This document shows positions 15,107 to 23,761 of a stretch of 23,823 bases of DNA, piece by piece (the stretch's first letter is position 1; every line of letters begins with the position of its first letter). This DNA comes from Beijerinckiaceae bacterium (GTDB taxonomy: Bacteria > Pseudomonadota > Alphaproteobacteria > Rhizobiales > Beijerinckiaceae). The notes beneath the pieces are model-generated. The model was not told where the DNA came from and did not search any database. It was given only the letters and a program-made list of their open reading frames with translations. Where the stretch lies: contig CANCSY010000025.1 in the NCBI GenBank assembly GCA_947380915.1, forward strand, positions 1-23,823. Direction: 5' to 3'. Made by a program: the position numbers and the translations under genes.

Positions 15107-16615
15107 ATGATGAATCGTCCGACCTTCGGGAGCCTCGCCAAAGCGGCCGCTCTCGGTTTCATGGCCACCGCCGCCTCGGCGGGCGTGGCCTTCGCGGAAG
15201 AGGCGGCTGAAGCCGCCGCAGTGGTGGCTCCCGTCGCCAACAAGGGCGACACCGCCTGGCTGCTGGTCTCGACCGTGCTCGTTCTGATGATGTCGATCCC
15301 CGGCCTGGCCCTGTTCTACGGTGGTCTGGTGCGCAGCAAGAACATGCTCTCCGTGCTGACGCAGGTCTTCATGATCGTCTCGCTGGTCTCGGTGATCTGG
15401 GTCCTGTTCGGCTATTCCCTCGCCTTCACCGAAGGCGCTGGCGCGCTCAACGCCTATGTGGGCGGGTTCTCCAAGGTGTTCCTTGCGGGCATCACGCCGG
15501 ACTCGGTCGCGGCGACCTTCTCGAACGGCGTCGTCGTTCCTGAATTCGCCTATATGGCCTTCCAGATGACCTTCGCCTGCATCACGCCGGCGCTGATCGT
15601 GGGCGCCTTCGCCGAACGCATCAAGTTCTCGGCCGTGCTGCTCTTCGTCATCCTCTGGGTCACCCTCATCTACTTCCCGATCGCCCACGCGGTCTGGTAC
15701 TGGCAGGGTCCGGACGCCATCGGCGACGCCGCCAAGCTGCTTGCGGCCGCCACCGATGACGCCGCCAAGAAGGCCGCCCAGGACGCTCTGGACGCCGTCA
15801 ACGCCAATGCCGGCTATCTCTTCCAGCTCGGCGCGCTCGACTTCGCCGGCGGCACCGTGGTTCACATCAACGCCGGCATCGCCGGTCTGGTGGGCTGCAT
15901 CATGATCGGCAAGCGCGTTGGTTATGGCAAGGAAGCCATGCCTCCCCACTCGCTGACCATGACCATGATCGGCGCCTCGCTCCTGTGGGTCGGCTGGTTC
16001 GGCTTCAACGCGGGCTCCAACCTCGAAGCCAACGGCACGACGGCTCTGGCCTTCGTGAACACCTTCGTCGCCACCGCCGCGGCCGCCATGTCCTGGCTGC
16101 TCGTGGAATGGGCCACCAAGGGCAAGCCCTCGCTGCTCGGCATGGTCTCCGGCGCCGTCGCTGGCCTCGTGGCGGTCACCCCGGCCTCCGGCTATGCCGG
16201 CCCCATGGGCTCGCTGGTTCTGGGCCTCATCGTCAGCCCCGCCTGCCTGTTCTTCGTCTCCACCGTGAAGAACAAGATCGGCTATGACGATGCGCTGGAC
16301 GTGTTCGGCATCCACTGCATCGGCGGCGTCATCGGCGCCATCGCCACGGGCATCCTCGTCTCCCCCGCTCTGGGCGGCGTCGGCCTCACCGACTACATGG
16401 CGAAGCCCGGCTCCGCTTCTCCTGGCGACTATGTGATGGCCGCCCAGGTGATGATCCAGGTCAAGGCGGTTCTCTACACCCTCCTGTGGTCGGGCGTCGG
16501 TTCCGCCATCCTCTACAAGGTTGTTGATCTCATCGTCGGCCTGCGTGTGCCGATCGACGCCGAGCGTGAAGGCCTCGACGTCGCCGAGCATGGCGAGCGC
16601 GCCTACAACATGTGA
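15107..16615 (+). CDS. amtB: Ammonium transporter AmtB, second copy
   Basis: This is the partner of GlnK. The 502-residue precursor has a signal peptide (MMNRPTFGSLAKAAALGFMA, ending near AFA). The two pore histidines are present in FAGGTVVHINAGIAGL and VFGIHCIGGVIG, with FQMTFA at the outer gate and a PII-docking tail GLRVPIDAEREGLDVAEHGE. Compared with the first copy it has an extra Ala/Asp/Lys-rich stretch of about 36 residues (about 200-236) in an extramembrane loop just before FAGGTVVH. AGGAG lies seven bases before the ATG at 15107; ATGs at 15101 and 15110 are alternatives. The gene is followed by a strong intrinsic terminator. Confidence 0.95.
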   Translation: MMNRPTFGSLAKAAALGFMATAASAGVAFAEEAAEAAAVVAPVANKGDTAWLLVSTVLVLMMSIPGLALFYGGLVRSKNMLSVLTQVFMIVSLVSVIWVLFGYSLAFTEGAGALNAYVGGFSKVFLAGITPDSVAATFSNGVVVPEFAYMAFQMTFACITPALIVGAFAERIKFSAVLLFVILWVTLIYFPIAHAVWYWQGPDAIGDAAKLLAAATDDAAKKAAQDALDAVNANAGYLFQLGALDFAGGTVVHINAGIAGLVGCIMIGKRVGYGKEAMPPHSLTMTMIGASLLWVGWFGFNAGSNLEANGTTALAFVNTFVATAAAAMSWLLVEWATKGKPSLLGMVSGAVAGLVAVTPASGYAGPMGSLVLGLIVSPACLFFVSTVKNKIGYDDALDVFGIHCIGGVIGAIATGILVSPALGGVGLTDYMAKPGSASPGDYVMAAQVMIQVKAVLYTLLWSGVGSAILYKVVDLIVGLRVPIDAEREGLDVAEHGERAYNM

Positions 16616-16650
16616 TCGCAGGGGCGAAAGTCCTTGTCCAAAATCAGCGA

Positions 16651-16678
16651 ACGGCGCCTTCGGGCGCCGTTTTCTTTT
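16651..16678 (+). terminator. Intrinsic terminator of glnK-amtB
   Basis: ACGGCGCC, tetraloop TTCG and GGCGCCGT make a perfect eight-pair stem with a stable UUCG loop, followed by TTTCTTTT. It lies 36 bases after the amtB stop. Confidence 0.95.
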
Positions 16679-16717
16679 GCGGCTGCGCGGCATTTAAAAT
16701 CGCGGGGAATCGCAGGG

Positions 16718-16732
16718 TTAAGCGCACATTAA
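16718..16732. promoter_or_regulatory. CtrA-binding site upstream of ftsK
   Basis: TTAAGCGCACATTAA is an exact TTAA-N7-TTAA, the full CtrA consensus. It lies 53 bases before the ftsK ATG. Binding by CtrA, and hence cell-cycle control of ftsK, is inferred from the perfect match and the position. Confidence 0.65.
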
Positions 16733-16784
16733 CCGCGGGACTCTAGGGTGAGTTGGGGGCGCCCTGCCCTCGCGGCGAACGAAC

Positions 16785-19325
16785 ATGCGGATCACAGCCT
16801 CCTCGACCATCGACCATATCCCCGAGTCCTTCCGCTACTTCCTGGGGAAGCGGCTTGCGGAATTTTTCGGCGCTGCGCTGCTGCTGGTCGCAAGCGCGCT
16901 GGCGGCGGCTTTCCTCACCTGGTCGGTACAGGATCCCAGCTTCAATCACGCCACCTCTGGCCCCGTGCGCAATCTGCTGGGCGGCCCCGGCGCCATGGCG
17001 GCGGACCTGACCATGCAGATGGTGGGCGTGGCCTCCACGGCCATTCTCGTTCCCATCGTCTTCTGGGGCTGGCGCCTCGTCACCCGGCGCCGTCTGGAAC
17101 GTCTGGGGATGCGGCTGCTTCTTTGGATCATGGGCGTGGGCTTTGCGGCGGCTTTCGCCTCGCTGGTTCCGGTCACCGAGCGCTGGCCGCTGCCGAGCGG
17201 GCTTGGCGGCGTGGTGGGCGACGCCATCCTGATCCTGCCGCGCAAGCTTTCGGGCGGCTTCGGGCCCCTGATGGTCCTCATTGGCCTGGCGGCGGGGATC
17301 ACCGCCCTGTGGACGCTCTCCGCCTCGTGCGGCCTGTTCCTTGAGGTGGATGAGGAGAACCATGAAGATGCAGACCTCACCGCGCGCTCGCGCGCAGGCG
17401 AGGATGATGATGCGGCGGGGGAACCGGGTTTCTTCCTCGTCGCGCTGGGCGCGACGATTCATGGCTGCCTCAGCATCAGCGCCACCATCGGACGCTGGAT
17501 CAGCGCGCTTCGCACGGCGCGCGAGGCGGAGCCCGCGCCTGCGGCCAAAGCAATACGTGTGCGGCGCGAACCGCGCTTTGACGAGGCGATGACGCCCGAA
17601 GCGGCGGCGCCAGCGCCCACGCAAGCGAGCCAGAGAGCCGCGCAGCCCGAACCTGCCCCCTTCGACAGGGAAGACGAGGAGGAAGACACGAACCGGGGAC
17701 CGAAGATCACGCCCCCCGCTCCCGCGCTGAAAACCGGCCGCCGCAGTGCGCGCGAGGCCCAGCCTTCCTTCCTTGATCGCAACGCCTATGAACTGCCCGC
17801 GCTCCTGTTTCTGACGGAGCCCCGCAAGCAGGCCGTCACCAAGATTTCCGAAGACGCGCTCGAGCAGAACGCCCGTCTGCTGGAAGGCGTGCTCGATGAC
17901 TTCGGCGTGAAAGGCGAGATCATCAATGTGCGCCCCGGCCCGGTCGTGACGCTCTATGAACTCGAGCCCGCGCCCGGCATCAAATCCTCCCGCGTGATTG
18001 GCCTCGCCGATGACATCGCCCGCTCCATGTCGGCCATCTCGGCCCGCGTGGCGGTGGTGCAGGGCCGCAACGCCATTGGCGTGGAACTGCCCAACCAGAA
18101 GCGCGAGACCGTGTTCCTGCGCGAATTGCTCGCATCGGAAGATTTCGAGAAATCGAAGAGCAAGCTGCCCATCGCGCTGGGCAAGACCATCGGCGGCGAG
18201 CCTGTCATCGTCGATCTCGCGCGCATGCCCCATCTGCTGGTGGCAGGCACCACGGGCTCGGGCAAATCGGTGGCCATCAACACCATGATCCTCTCGCTGC
18301 TCTATCGGCTGAAGCCCGAAGAGTGCCGTCTCATCATGGTCGATCCCAAGATGCTCGAACTGTCCGTCTATGACGGCATTCCCCATCTGCTCACCCCCGT
18401 CGTGACCGACCCCAAGAAGGCCGTCGTCGCGCTCAAATGGGCGGTTCGCGAGATGGAGGACCGCTACAAGAAAATGTCGAAGCTGGGTGTGCGCAACATC
18501 GACGGCTTCAACGCCCGGGTTGCGGAGGCTTCGGCCAAGGGCGAGATCATCCATCGCACCGTGCAGACCGGCTATGATCGCGAAACCGGCGAGGCGATCT
18601 ACGAGCAGGAAAAGATGGACCTCTCGGTCCTGCCCTTCATCGTGGTGATCGTCGACGAGATGGCCGACCTGATGATGGTCGCGGGCAAGGACATCGAAGG
18701 CGCGATCCAGCGTCTGGCGCAGATGGCGCGCGCAGCGGGCATTCATCTGATCATGGCGACCCAGCGGCCTTCGGTGGATGTGATCACCGGCACGATCAAG
18801 GCGAATTTCCCGACCCGCATCTCCTTCCAGGTGACGTCCAAGATCGACAGCCGCACCATCCTTGGCGAGCAGGGCGCCGAGCAGTTGCTGGGTCAGGGCG
18901 ACATGCTCTACATGGCGGGTGGCGGACGCATCTCGCGCGTGCATGGCCCCTTCGTGTCGGACACCGAGGTCGAGAAGGTCGTCGCCCATCTGAAGATGCA
19001 GGGCCAGCCCGAATATCTCGACGCCATCACCCTCGACGAGGATGCGGATGACGATCATGGGGAGGGCATGGCGCCCGGCTCCATGGACGCCGAGGAATCC
19101 GGCGACCTCTATGACCGCGCCGTGGCCATCGTGCTGCGCGACCGCAAATGTTCGACCAGCTATATCCAGCGTCGCCTTTCGGTGGGTTACAACAAGGCGG
19201 CTTCCCTCGTCGAGCGCATGGAGCGCGAAGGCGTCGTGGGCGCGGCGAACCATTCGGGCAAGCGGGAAATTCTGGTCGGCGGCGGCGTTGATCGGGGGGC
19301 TTTTGAACTGGGACCGGACGAGTGA
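16785..19325 (+). CDS. ftsK: DNA translocase FtsK
   Basis: FtsK pumps chromosome ends through the closing septum and helps dimer resolution. The 846-residue protein has an N-terminal membrane domain of about four TMs (within residues 25-185) and an acidic/proline-rich linker (about 200-330). The motor domain has Walker [12 protein letters not shown] near 488-498 and Walker [12 protein letters not shown] near 618. It also has the family block [20 protein letters not shown]. The C-terminal winged-helix gamma domain ([19 protein letters not shown] through [20 protein letters not shown]) reads KOPS sequences. Length and layout are normal. The ATG at 16785 follows the CtrA box. A third hydrophobic stretch, [17 protein letters not shown], after the TM bundle is a small oddity. 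Confidence 0.96.
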   Translation: MRITASSTIDHIPESFRYFLGKRLAEFFGAALLLVASALAAAFLTWSVQDPSFNHATSGPVRNLLGGPGAMAADLTMQMVGVASTAILVPIVFWGWRLVTRRRLERLGMRLLLWIMGVGFAAAFASLVPVTERWPLPSGLGGVVGDAILILPRKLSGGFGPLMVLIGLAAGITALWTLSASCGLFLEVDEENHEDADLTARSRAGEDDDAAGEPGFFLVALGATIHGCLSISATIGRWISALRTAREAEPAPAAKAIRVRREPRFDEAMTPEAAAPAPTQASQRAAQPEPAPFDREDEEEDTNRGPKITPPAPALKTGRRSAREAQPSFLDRNAYELPALLFLTEPRKQAVTKISEDALEQNARLLEGVLDDFGVKGEIINVRPGPVVTLYELEPAPGIKSSRVIGLADDIARSMSAISARVAVVQGRNAIGVELPNQKRETVFLRELLASEDFEKSKSKLPIALGKTIGGEPVIVDLARMPHLLVAGTTGSGKSVAINTMILSLLYRLKPEECRLIMVDPKMLELSVYDGIPHLLTPVVTDPKKAVVALKWAVREMEDRYKKMSKLGVRNIDGFNARVAEASAKGEIIHRTVQTGYDRETGEAIYEQEKMDLSVLPFIVVIVDEMADLMMVAGKDIEGAIQRLAQMARAAGIHLIMATQRPSVDVITGTIKANFPTRISFQVTSKIDSRTILGEQGAEQLLGQGDMLYMAGGGRISRVHGPFVSDTEVEKVVAHLKMQGQPEYLDAITLDEDADDDHGEGMAPGSMDAEESGDLYDRAVAIVLRDRKCSTSYIQRRLSVGYNKAASLVERMEREGVVGAANHSGKREILVGGGVDRGAFELGPDE

Positions 19326-19441
19326 TCGACGCTGGCGCCCCAAAAAGCCTGTCCGCGTCCGGAACATGCTATGATGGTCCCATAATCGCCATAGGTCGCT
19401 GTTAGTCCGGCGGCCTGTTTCGCTCTCCCGGCGGTCCGTGC

Positions 19442-20188
19442 ATGACGCTTCGCTTCTCCACCGCGCTCGCCTGCCTCAGCCTGACGCTTCAGGTTGCGAC
19501 CTCTTGCGCCTATGCACAGGGCGCGCCGATCCCCCTGCCGCCGCCCCGGCCGCGCGGCCTCGGAGTCACGCCGCCGCCACCGGCGATCGCCCCAGCCACA
19601 AACCCGGCCGCCGCCGCCATCAACAAGAATACCGCGCCGCCCAAGGCGGCGACCATGGATGCGGCGAGCGCGGTCGAGCGCGCCAACGCCTGGTTCAACG
19701 CCAATCCCACCATGGTTAGCGACTTCGTGCAGATCGGCGCGGACGGCAAGCGCACCCAGGGCAAGCTCTCTGTGCTCAAACCCGGGCGGCTGCGCTTCGA
19801 ATACGCCAGTCCCGCAACCCTCGAGATCATTGCGGACGGGACCTCCGTCGCCGTTCGTGACCGCAAGCTGGCGACTCAGGATGTTTATTTCATCAGCCAG
19901 ACCCCGCTCAAATTCCTGCTCAAGGAACAGATGGACCTGGGGCGCGACACCAAGATCCTCGGCGTCTCGATGGATGCGAAATCCACCACCATTTCCATAG
20001 AGGACAGGGCGACCTTCGGCGGCGTATCGCGCCTGTCGCTCGTGTTCGACGCGCAGACCTCGGCGCTGAAACAATGGACGGTGATCGATCCGCAGGGCTA
20101 TGAAACGCTGGTGACGCTCTCGAATATGGATCTGCAATCCAGACCATCGCGAGATCTCTTCAAGATCAACACCGACCGGTTCGACTGA
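19442..20188 (+). CDS. lolA: LolA-type outer-membrane lipoprotein carrier
   Basis: LolA ferries lipoproteins across the periplasm to the outer membrane. The 248-residue precursor has a signal peptide ending near AYA, then a Pro-rich segment (IPLPPPRPRGLGVTPPPP) that E. coli LolA lacks. The LolA domain follows (FNANPTMVSDFVQIGADGKRTQGKL, LKPGRLRFEYASP, DNRK-like VRDRKLATQDVYFISQTPL), ending in GYETLVTLSNMDLQS. The domain call is good; whether the Pro-rich part stays in the mature protein is unknown. It follows ftsK by 116 bases and precedes xthA by 72, so all three may be co-transcribed. Confidence 0.85.
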   Translation: MTLRFSTALACLSLTLQVATSCAYAQGAPIPLPPPRPRGLGVTPPPPAIAPATNPAAAAINKNTAPPKAATMDAASAVERANAWFNANPTMVSDFVQIGADGKRTQGKLSVLKPGRLRFEYASPATLEIIADGTSVAVRDRKLATQDVYFISQTPLKFLLKEQMDLGRDTKILGVSMDAKSTTISIEDRATFGGVSRLSLVFDAQTSALKQWTVIDPQGYETLVTLSNMDLQSRPSRDLFKINTDRFD

Positions 20189-20260
20189 GCGCCAGAAAGC
20201 GCGGCGCTTGCAGCCGGGGTGAAGCTGTGCGAACGATCCCGCAGCAAGGCAGGATCGATC

Positions 20261-21073
20261 ATGGCCATCAAACTCGCGACGTGGAACATCAACTCGGTGC
20301 GGCTGCGCATGCCGCTGGTGGAGCATTTCGCCACGCGTTTCCAGCCTGACGTCATCTGTCTGCAGGAAACGAAATGCCGGGATGGCGAATTTCCCTCGTC
20401 GGATTTTCGGCGGCTTGGCTACGAGCATCTCGCGATCAATGGACAGAAGGGCTATCACGGCGTCTGCATCGCTTCGCGTCTGCCCTTCGCCACCATCGAC
20501 AAGCGCGAATTCTGCGAGAAGGGCGATGCGCGCCACGTCGCCGTGACCTTCGCTGCGGGAACGGCGGGACGCGACCCTATCACCGTCCATAATTTCTATG
20601 TGCCTGCGGGCGGCGATGAGCCTGATCCCCTCGCCAATCCGAAGTTCGCCCACAAGCTCGCCTTTCTGGACGAGATGACCCAATGGCTGGGTGGAGACAT
20701 GGCCCAGGGTCACGCCATCGTGGTCGGCGACCTCAATGTAGCGCCGCTCGAAAACGACGTGTGGAGCCACAAGGCCATGCTGAAAATCGTCAGCCATACG
20801 CCGATCGAAACGGAGAAATTGACTGGCGTCATGGAGGCGGGTCCCTGGGTGGACGCCATGCGCCGTTTCGTGCCTGCGCAGGAGCCTCTCTTCACCTGGT
20901 GGAGCTATCGCTCACCGGACTGGGCGAACGCCAACAAGGGACGCCGGCTTGATCATGTCTGGGCCACCACAAGGCTCGCCGACTCCATTCGCGGCATGGA
21001 AGTGGTGAAAGAGGCGCGCGGCTGGGAGCGCCCCTCGGACCATGTGCCTGTGATCGTCGAGATCGATCACTGA
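20261..21073 (+). CDS. xthA: Exodeoxyribonuclease III / AP endonuclease
   Basis: XthA repairs abasic sites and trims 3' blocks. The 270-residue protein carries the exonuclease III signature residues: ATWNINSVR at the start, VICLQETKC, HGVCIASR, the metal/catalytic VVGDLNVAP, YRSPDWANANKGRRLDHVW and the terminal SDHVPVIVEI. The ATG at 20261 has AGGA about six bases upstream; codons further upstream are non-homologous. Its stop overlaps the last 7 bases of the convergent cNMP-binding gene. Confidence 0.94.
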   Translation: MAIKLATWNINSVRLRMPLVEHFATRFQPDVICLQETKCRDGEFPSSDFRRLGYEHLAINGQKGYHGVCIASRLPFATIDKREFCEKGDARHVAVTFAAGTAGRDPITVHNFYVPAGGDEPDPLANPKFAHKLAFLDEMTQWLGGDMAQGHAIVVGDLNVAPLENDVWSHKAMLKIVSHTPIETEKLTGVMEAGPWVDAMRRFVPAQEPLFTWWSYRSPDWANANKGRRLDHVWATTRLADSIRGMEVVKEARGWERPSDHVPVIVEIDH

Positions 21074-21564
21074 GGCGGGGCGTTTATCTCGCGATGTGGC
21101 GCAAGTGGCGCGCCGATGTCCCACCCCTTCGAAATCCTGTCCAGTTCACGGATCAGGATTTCGAGCCGCATGCCCATCATGGCCCGCATGTTCCGGGCGC
21201 TGACAGGATAATCGCGCAGCACGCGATAGAACAGGGTGCGCGGGATTTTCAACACGGTGCTGGGTTGACGCGCCACGGCGGTGACCGGCCGTTCCGTCTC
21301 GCTGACAAGCGCCAGTTCGCCAATCAACGTGAAGGGCGTCGAGACCAGAATGGCCTTGGCGCCATTGTCATGCTGATCAAGGGCGATGATCCCGCTGGTC
21401 AAGACGTAACCGCAATCCGAGCGGTCGCCGCGTCGAAACAGGATATCGCCCGCACGCAGGATTCGCGTTTCCGCTGAAAAGGCGATCAGGCGCCGTGCGT
21501 CATCTTCGAGCACGCCGAAAATCGGGATTTGCGAGAGGTTGCGGATATCGTTTTCAACAGACAC
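21067..21564 (-). CDS. Single-domain cyclic nucleotide-binding protein (no HTH)
   Basis: The 165-residue protein is a CRP/FNR-type cNMP-binding beta-barrel (IPIFGVLEDDARRLIAFSAETRIL, AGDILFRRGDRSDCGYVLTSG). Its phosphate-binding cassette GELALVSETERPVTAVA keeps the Glu and Arg that contact the nucleotide, although the residues after Arg are P-V instead of S/T-A. After the C-helix (NMRAMMGMRLEILIRELDRI) only a short tail follows, with no DNA-binding domain. It may act by protein contacts or as a sink. The GTG at 21564 has AAGGCGG close upstream. It begins ten bases after the response regulator stop, so both form an operon. Ligand (cAMP, cGMP or none) is not readable. Confidence 0.8.
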   Translation of the reverse strand: MSVENDIRNLSQIPIFGVLEDDARRLIAFSAETRILRAGDILFRRGDRSDCGYVLTSGIIALDQHDNGAKAILVSTPFTLIGELALVSETERPVTAVARQPSTVLKIPRTLFYRVLRDYPVSARNMRAMMGMRLEILIRELDRISKGWDIGAPLAPHREINAPPQ

Positions 21565-21574
21565 GTCGACCGCC

Positions 21575-22261
21575 TTAATTGAGAAGTTTGTAGCCGCCGG
21601 ATTCCGTGACCAGCAATTGAGCCGTGGATGGATCACGCTCGATTTTCTGGCGCAGGCGATAGATGTGGGTCTCGAGCGTATGGGTCGTCACATTCGCGTT
21701 ATAGCCCCAAACCTCACGCAAAAGTGTCTCTCTACTTACCACTTGTTGAGAGGCGCGGTGGAGAAAACGCAAGATCGCGGTTTCTTTTTCGGTCAAACGC
21801 AACTTGCCACCCTTGTCATTCAGCAGCGTCTTGGAGCTTGGACGAAAAGTATAGTCGCCGATTTTGAACACGGCGTCGTCGCTTGCTTCGTACTGACGCA
21901 GATGCGCGCGAATGCGCGCAAGCAAGACCGAAAAACGGAACGGCTTGCTCACATAATCATTGGCGCCCGATTCAAGCCCCAGCACCGTATCTGCGTCGGA
22001 CGTTTGTCCCGTCAGCATGATGATGGGGCATTTGTAGCCGTCTTTTCGCATGATTCTCACGGCTTCGCGGCCATCCATATCGGGCAGGCTCACGTCCATG
22101 ATGATGAGATCAGGTTGCTCGCTGCGGCTCTTGGCGATGGCGTTCAAGGCCGTGTTGGCCTGCACGGGAGAGAACTCTTCGTGCAAGGCCAATTGCTCGG
22201 CGAGTGCGCTGCACAATTCGATGTCGTCGTCGGCGATCAGGATTTTACGGATTTGAGTCAT
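21575..22261 (-). CDS. OmpR-family response regulator
   Basis: The 228-residue protein has a receiver domain: acidic pair ADDD near residue 10, phospho-acceptor Asp in LIIMDVSLPDMDG, Thr in MLTGQ and Lys in VSKPFR. A winged-helix effector domain follows (LRLTEKETAILRFLHRA, SRETLLREVWGYNANVTTHTLETHIYRLRQKIE, GGYKLLN). No histidine kinase is present in the window, so its partner is unknown. The ATG at 22261 has GGGGAG just upstream; longer frames run through the intergenic region. It is divergent from the L,D-transpeptidase gene and leads the cNMP-protein operon, hinting that both regulators serve one circuit. Confidence 0.9.
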   Translation of the reverse strand: MTQIRKILIADDDIELCSALAEQLALHEEFSPVQANTALNAIAKSRSEQPDLIIMDVSLPDMDGREAVRIMRKDGYKCPIIMLTGQTSDADTVLGLESGANDYVSKPFRFSVLLARIRAHLRQYEASDDAVFKIGDYTFRPSSKTLLNDKGGKLRLTEKETAILRFLHRASQQVVSRETLLREVWGYNANVTTHTLETHIYRLRQKIERDPSTAQLLVTESGGYKLLN

Positions 22262-22343
22262 GGGCTCCCCTGCGGGTCGGGCGAGAGACGTCATTCGCGT
22301 CCGGCCGCTTGCGAATGTATTCTGCCTCGCGGTTCCGGTCAAA

Positions 22344-22937
22344 ATGGCCGGCGAGGTCAATGACGGGGTCGTTGTGAAGCGCCTGAAGCGAAGATCAGTG
22401 CTGAGCGGGGGTCAAAACGGGGTCGTTCGCCGCCTCGTTGTCACCGCTTTACCCGGCCGCCTCGGCGCGGGGCGGTTGCAGGCGGGGCCGCTCACCATCC
22501 CCTGCGCGCTCGGCCGCAATGGCGTCACCAGATTCAAACGGGAAGGTGACGGCAAGACGCCCGCGGGGACCTTCGCGGTGATCGGCGGATACTGGCGAGG
22601 GGACCGCCTGCGCCTGCCGGGGGTCGCCCTGCCCTTGCGGCCCATCAAAGCCCATATGGGTTGGTGCGACGATCCCGGCGACGCCAATTACAATCGCCCC
22701 ATCCGGCTGCCCAGTCGCGCCCGCCATGAGGAATTGCTCCGCACCGATAGGCTCTATGATCTGGTGCTGGTGCTTGACCACAACCAGCGCCCGAGGGTGC
22801 GCGGCCTTGGCAGCGCGATCTTCTTCCATCTGCGCAACGGGGATGATCCCACCGCAGGCTGCGTGGCGATCTCCCGAGCAGACATGCTGCGCCTGCTGCC
22901 GCGCCTGGCGCGCAACTGCGTGATGATCATTCGCTGA
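22344..22937 (+). CDS. YkuD-fold L,D-transpeptidase family protein
   Basis: The protein has the YkuD catalytic segment IFFHLRNGDDPTAGCVAIS with the nucleophilic Cys and a preceding His. It also has substrate-side segments GPLTIPCALGRNG and GDGKTPAGTF, the usual start of the YkuD core. L,D-transpeptidases cross-link peptidoglycan or attach proteins to it; this short single-domain form may act otherwise. No convincing signal peptide is visible. The start is uncertain: ATG 22344, GTG 22374 and GTG 22398 are all in frame, and an ATG at 22260 would overlap the regulator's start. The last 11 bases overlap the end of yggS, which converges on it. Confidence 0.8.
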   Translation: MAGEVNDGVVVKRLKRRSVLSGGQNGVVRRLVVTALPGRLGAGRLQAGPLTIPCALGRNGVTRFKREGDGKTPAGTFAVIGGYWRGDRLRLPGVALPLRPIKAHMGWCDDPGDANYNRPIRLPSRARHEELLRTDRLYDLVLVLDHNQRPRVRGLGSAIFFHLRNGDDPTAGCVAISRADMLRLLPRLARNCVMIIR

Positions 22938-23631
22938 TCAGCGGCGGGCGCTTGCCGAAGATGGCGGAGCCGACGCGCACATGGGTGGCGCCCAGTTGCA
23001 CCGCCAGTTCGAAATCCGCGCTCATGCCCATGGAAAGAACCGGAATCGCGTTGCGCTTCGCGATCTGCGCCAGCAGGGCGAAATGGGGCGAGCGTTGCTG
23101 ATCTTCCGGCGGGATGCACATGAGGCCATCGATAGTGAGGCCCAGGCGCTCACGGCAGTCCCTGATGAAGGCGTCGGCCTCATTGGGAAGCACGCCCGCC
23201 TTCTGTGGCTCGGCGCCGGTGTTCACCTCCACATAAAGCTTAGGGTGTTTACCCGCGCGCGCCATCTCCGCCGCCAGCACCTCGGCCAGCTTGATGCGAT
23301 CAAGGGTCTCGATGACGTCGAAGAACTGCACCGCCTCGCGCGCCTTGTTGGTCTGCAGGGGGCCGATGAGATGCAATTCGAGGTCAGGATAGCGCGCACG
23401 CAGGTCCGGCCATTTGCGCTGGGCCTCCTGCACCCGGTTTTCGCCAAAGGCCCGCTCGCCCGCTTCCAGCACGGGTTCGATGGCCTCGGCGGGAAAAGTC
23501 TTGGACACGCAGACCAGTGTGACCCCTGCGGGATCGCGGTCGCAATCATCGGCGGCGCGGGCCAGACGCTCGCGCACATCGCGAAGGCCCGCCAGATCAG
23601 GGGATGCGGAAGGGAGATCCTGCGCCGTCAT
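22927..23631 (-). CDS. yggS: YggS family pyridoxal-phosphate homeostasis protein
   Basis: YggS/PLPBP is a cytoplasmic PLP-binding protein that controls vitamin B6 balance and has no known enzymatic reaction. The 234-residue protein shows the PLP lysine in LVCVSKTFPAEAIEPV, followed by FGENRVQEAQRKWPDL, LHLIGPLQTNKAREAV, YVEVNTGAEPQKAGV and the closing SMGMSADFELAVQLGATHVRVGSAIFG, all hallmark blocks. The ATG at 23631 has GGAG nine bases upstream. The open frame to 23763 is extra and non-homologous. It is divergent from leuS across 130 bases, a common order in this group. Confidence 0.94.
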   Translation of the reverse strand: MTAQDLPSASPDLAGLRDVRERLARAADDCDRDPAGVTLVCVSKTFPAEAIEPVLEAGERAFGENRVQEAQRKWPDLRARYPDLELHLIGPLQTNKAREAVQFFDVIETLDRIKLAEVLAAEMARAGKHPKLYVEVNTGAEPQKAGVLPNEADAFIRDCRERLGLTIDGLMCIPPEDQQRSPHFALLAQIAKRNAIPVLSMGMSADFELAVQLGATHVRVGSAIFGKRPPLISE

Positions 23632-23761
23632 ATGTCTTTGCTCCGCTTGGGTTTGCGTCCATAAGGCCTGTACCAGGGGCAAAGCCGTTGACCATCCCGC
23701 CGAAATGATGCTCATTGCCCCGGTTTTCAGGCATTTGAACTGAATCGGATCGATACCGCAC

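Noticed and set aside
16743..19367. Minus-strand open frame of 874 codons, longer than ftsK itself
   Set aside because: It is antisense to ftsK and its translation has no recognisable domain; the ftsK motifs are unambiguous.
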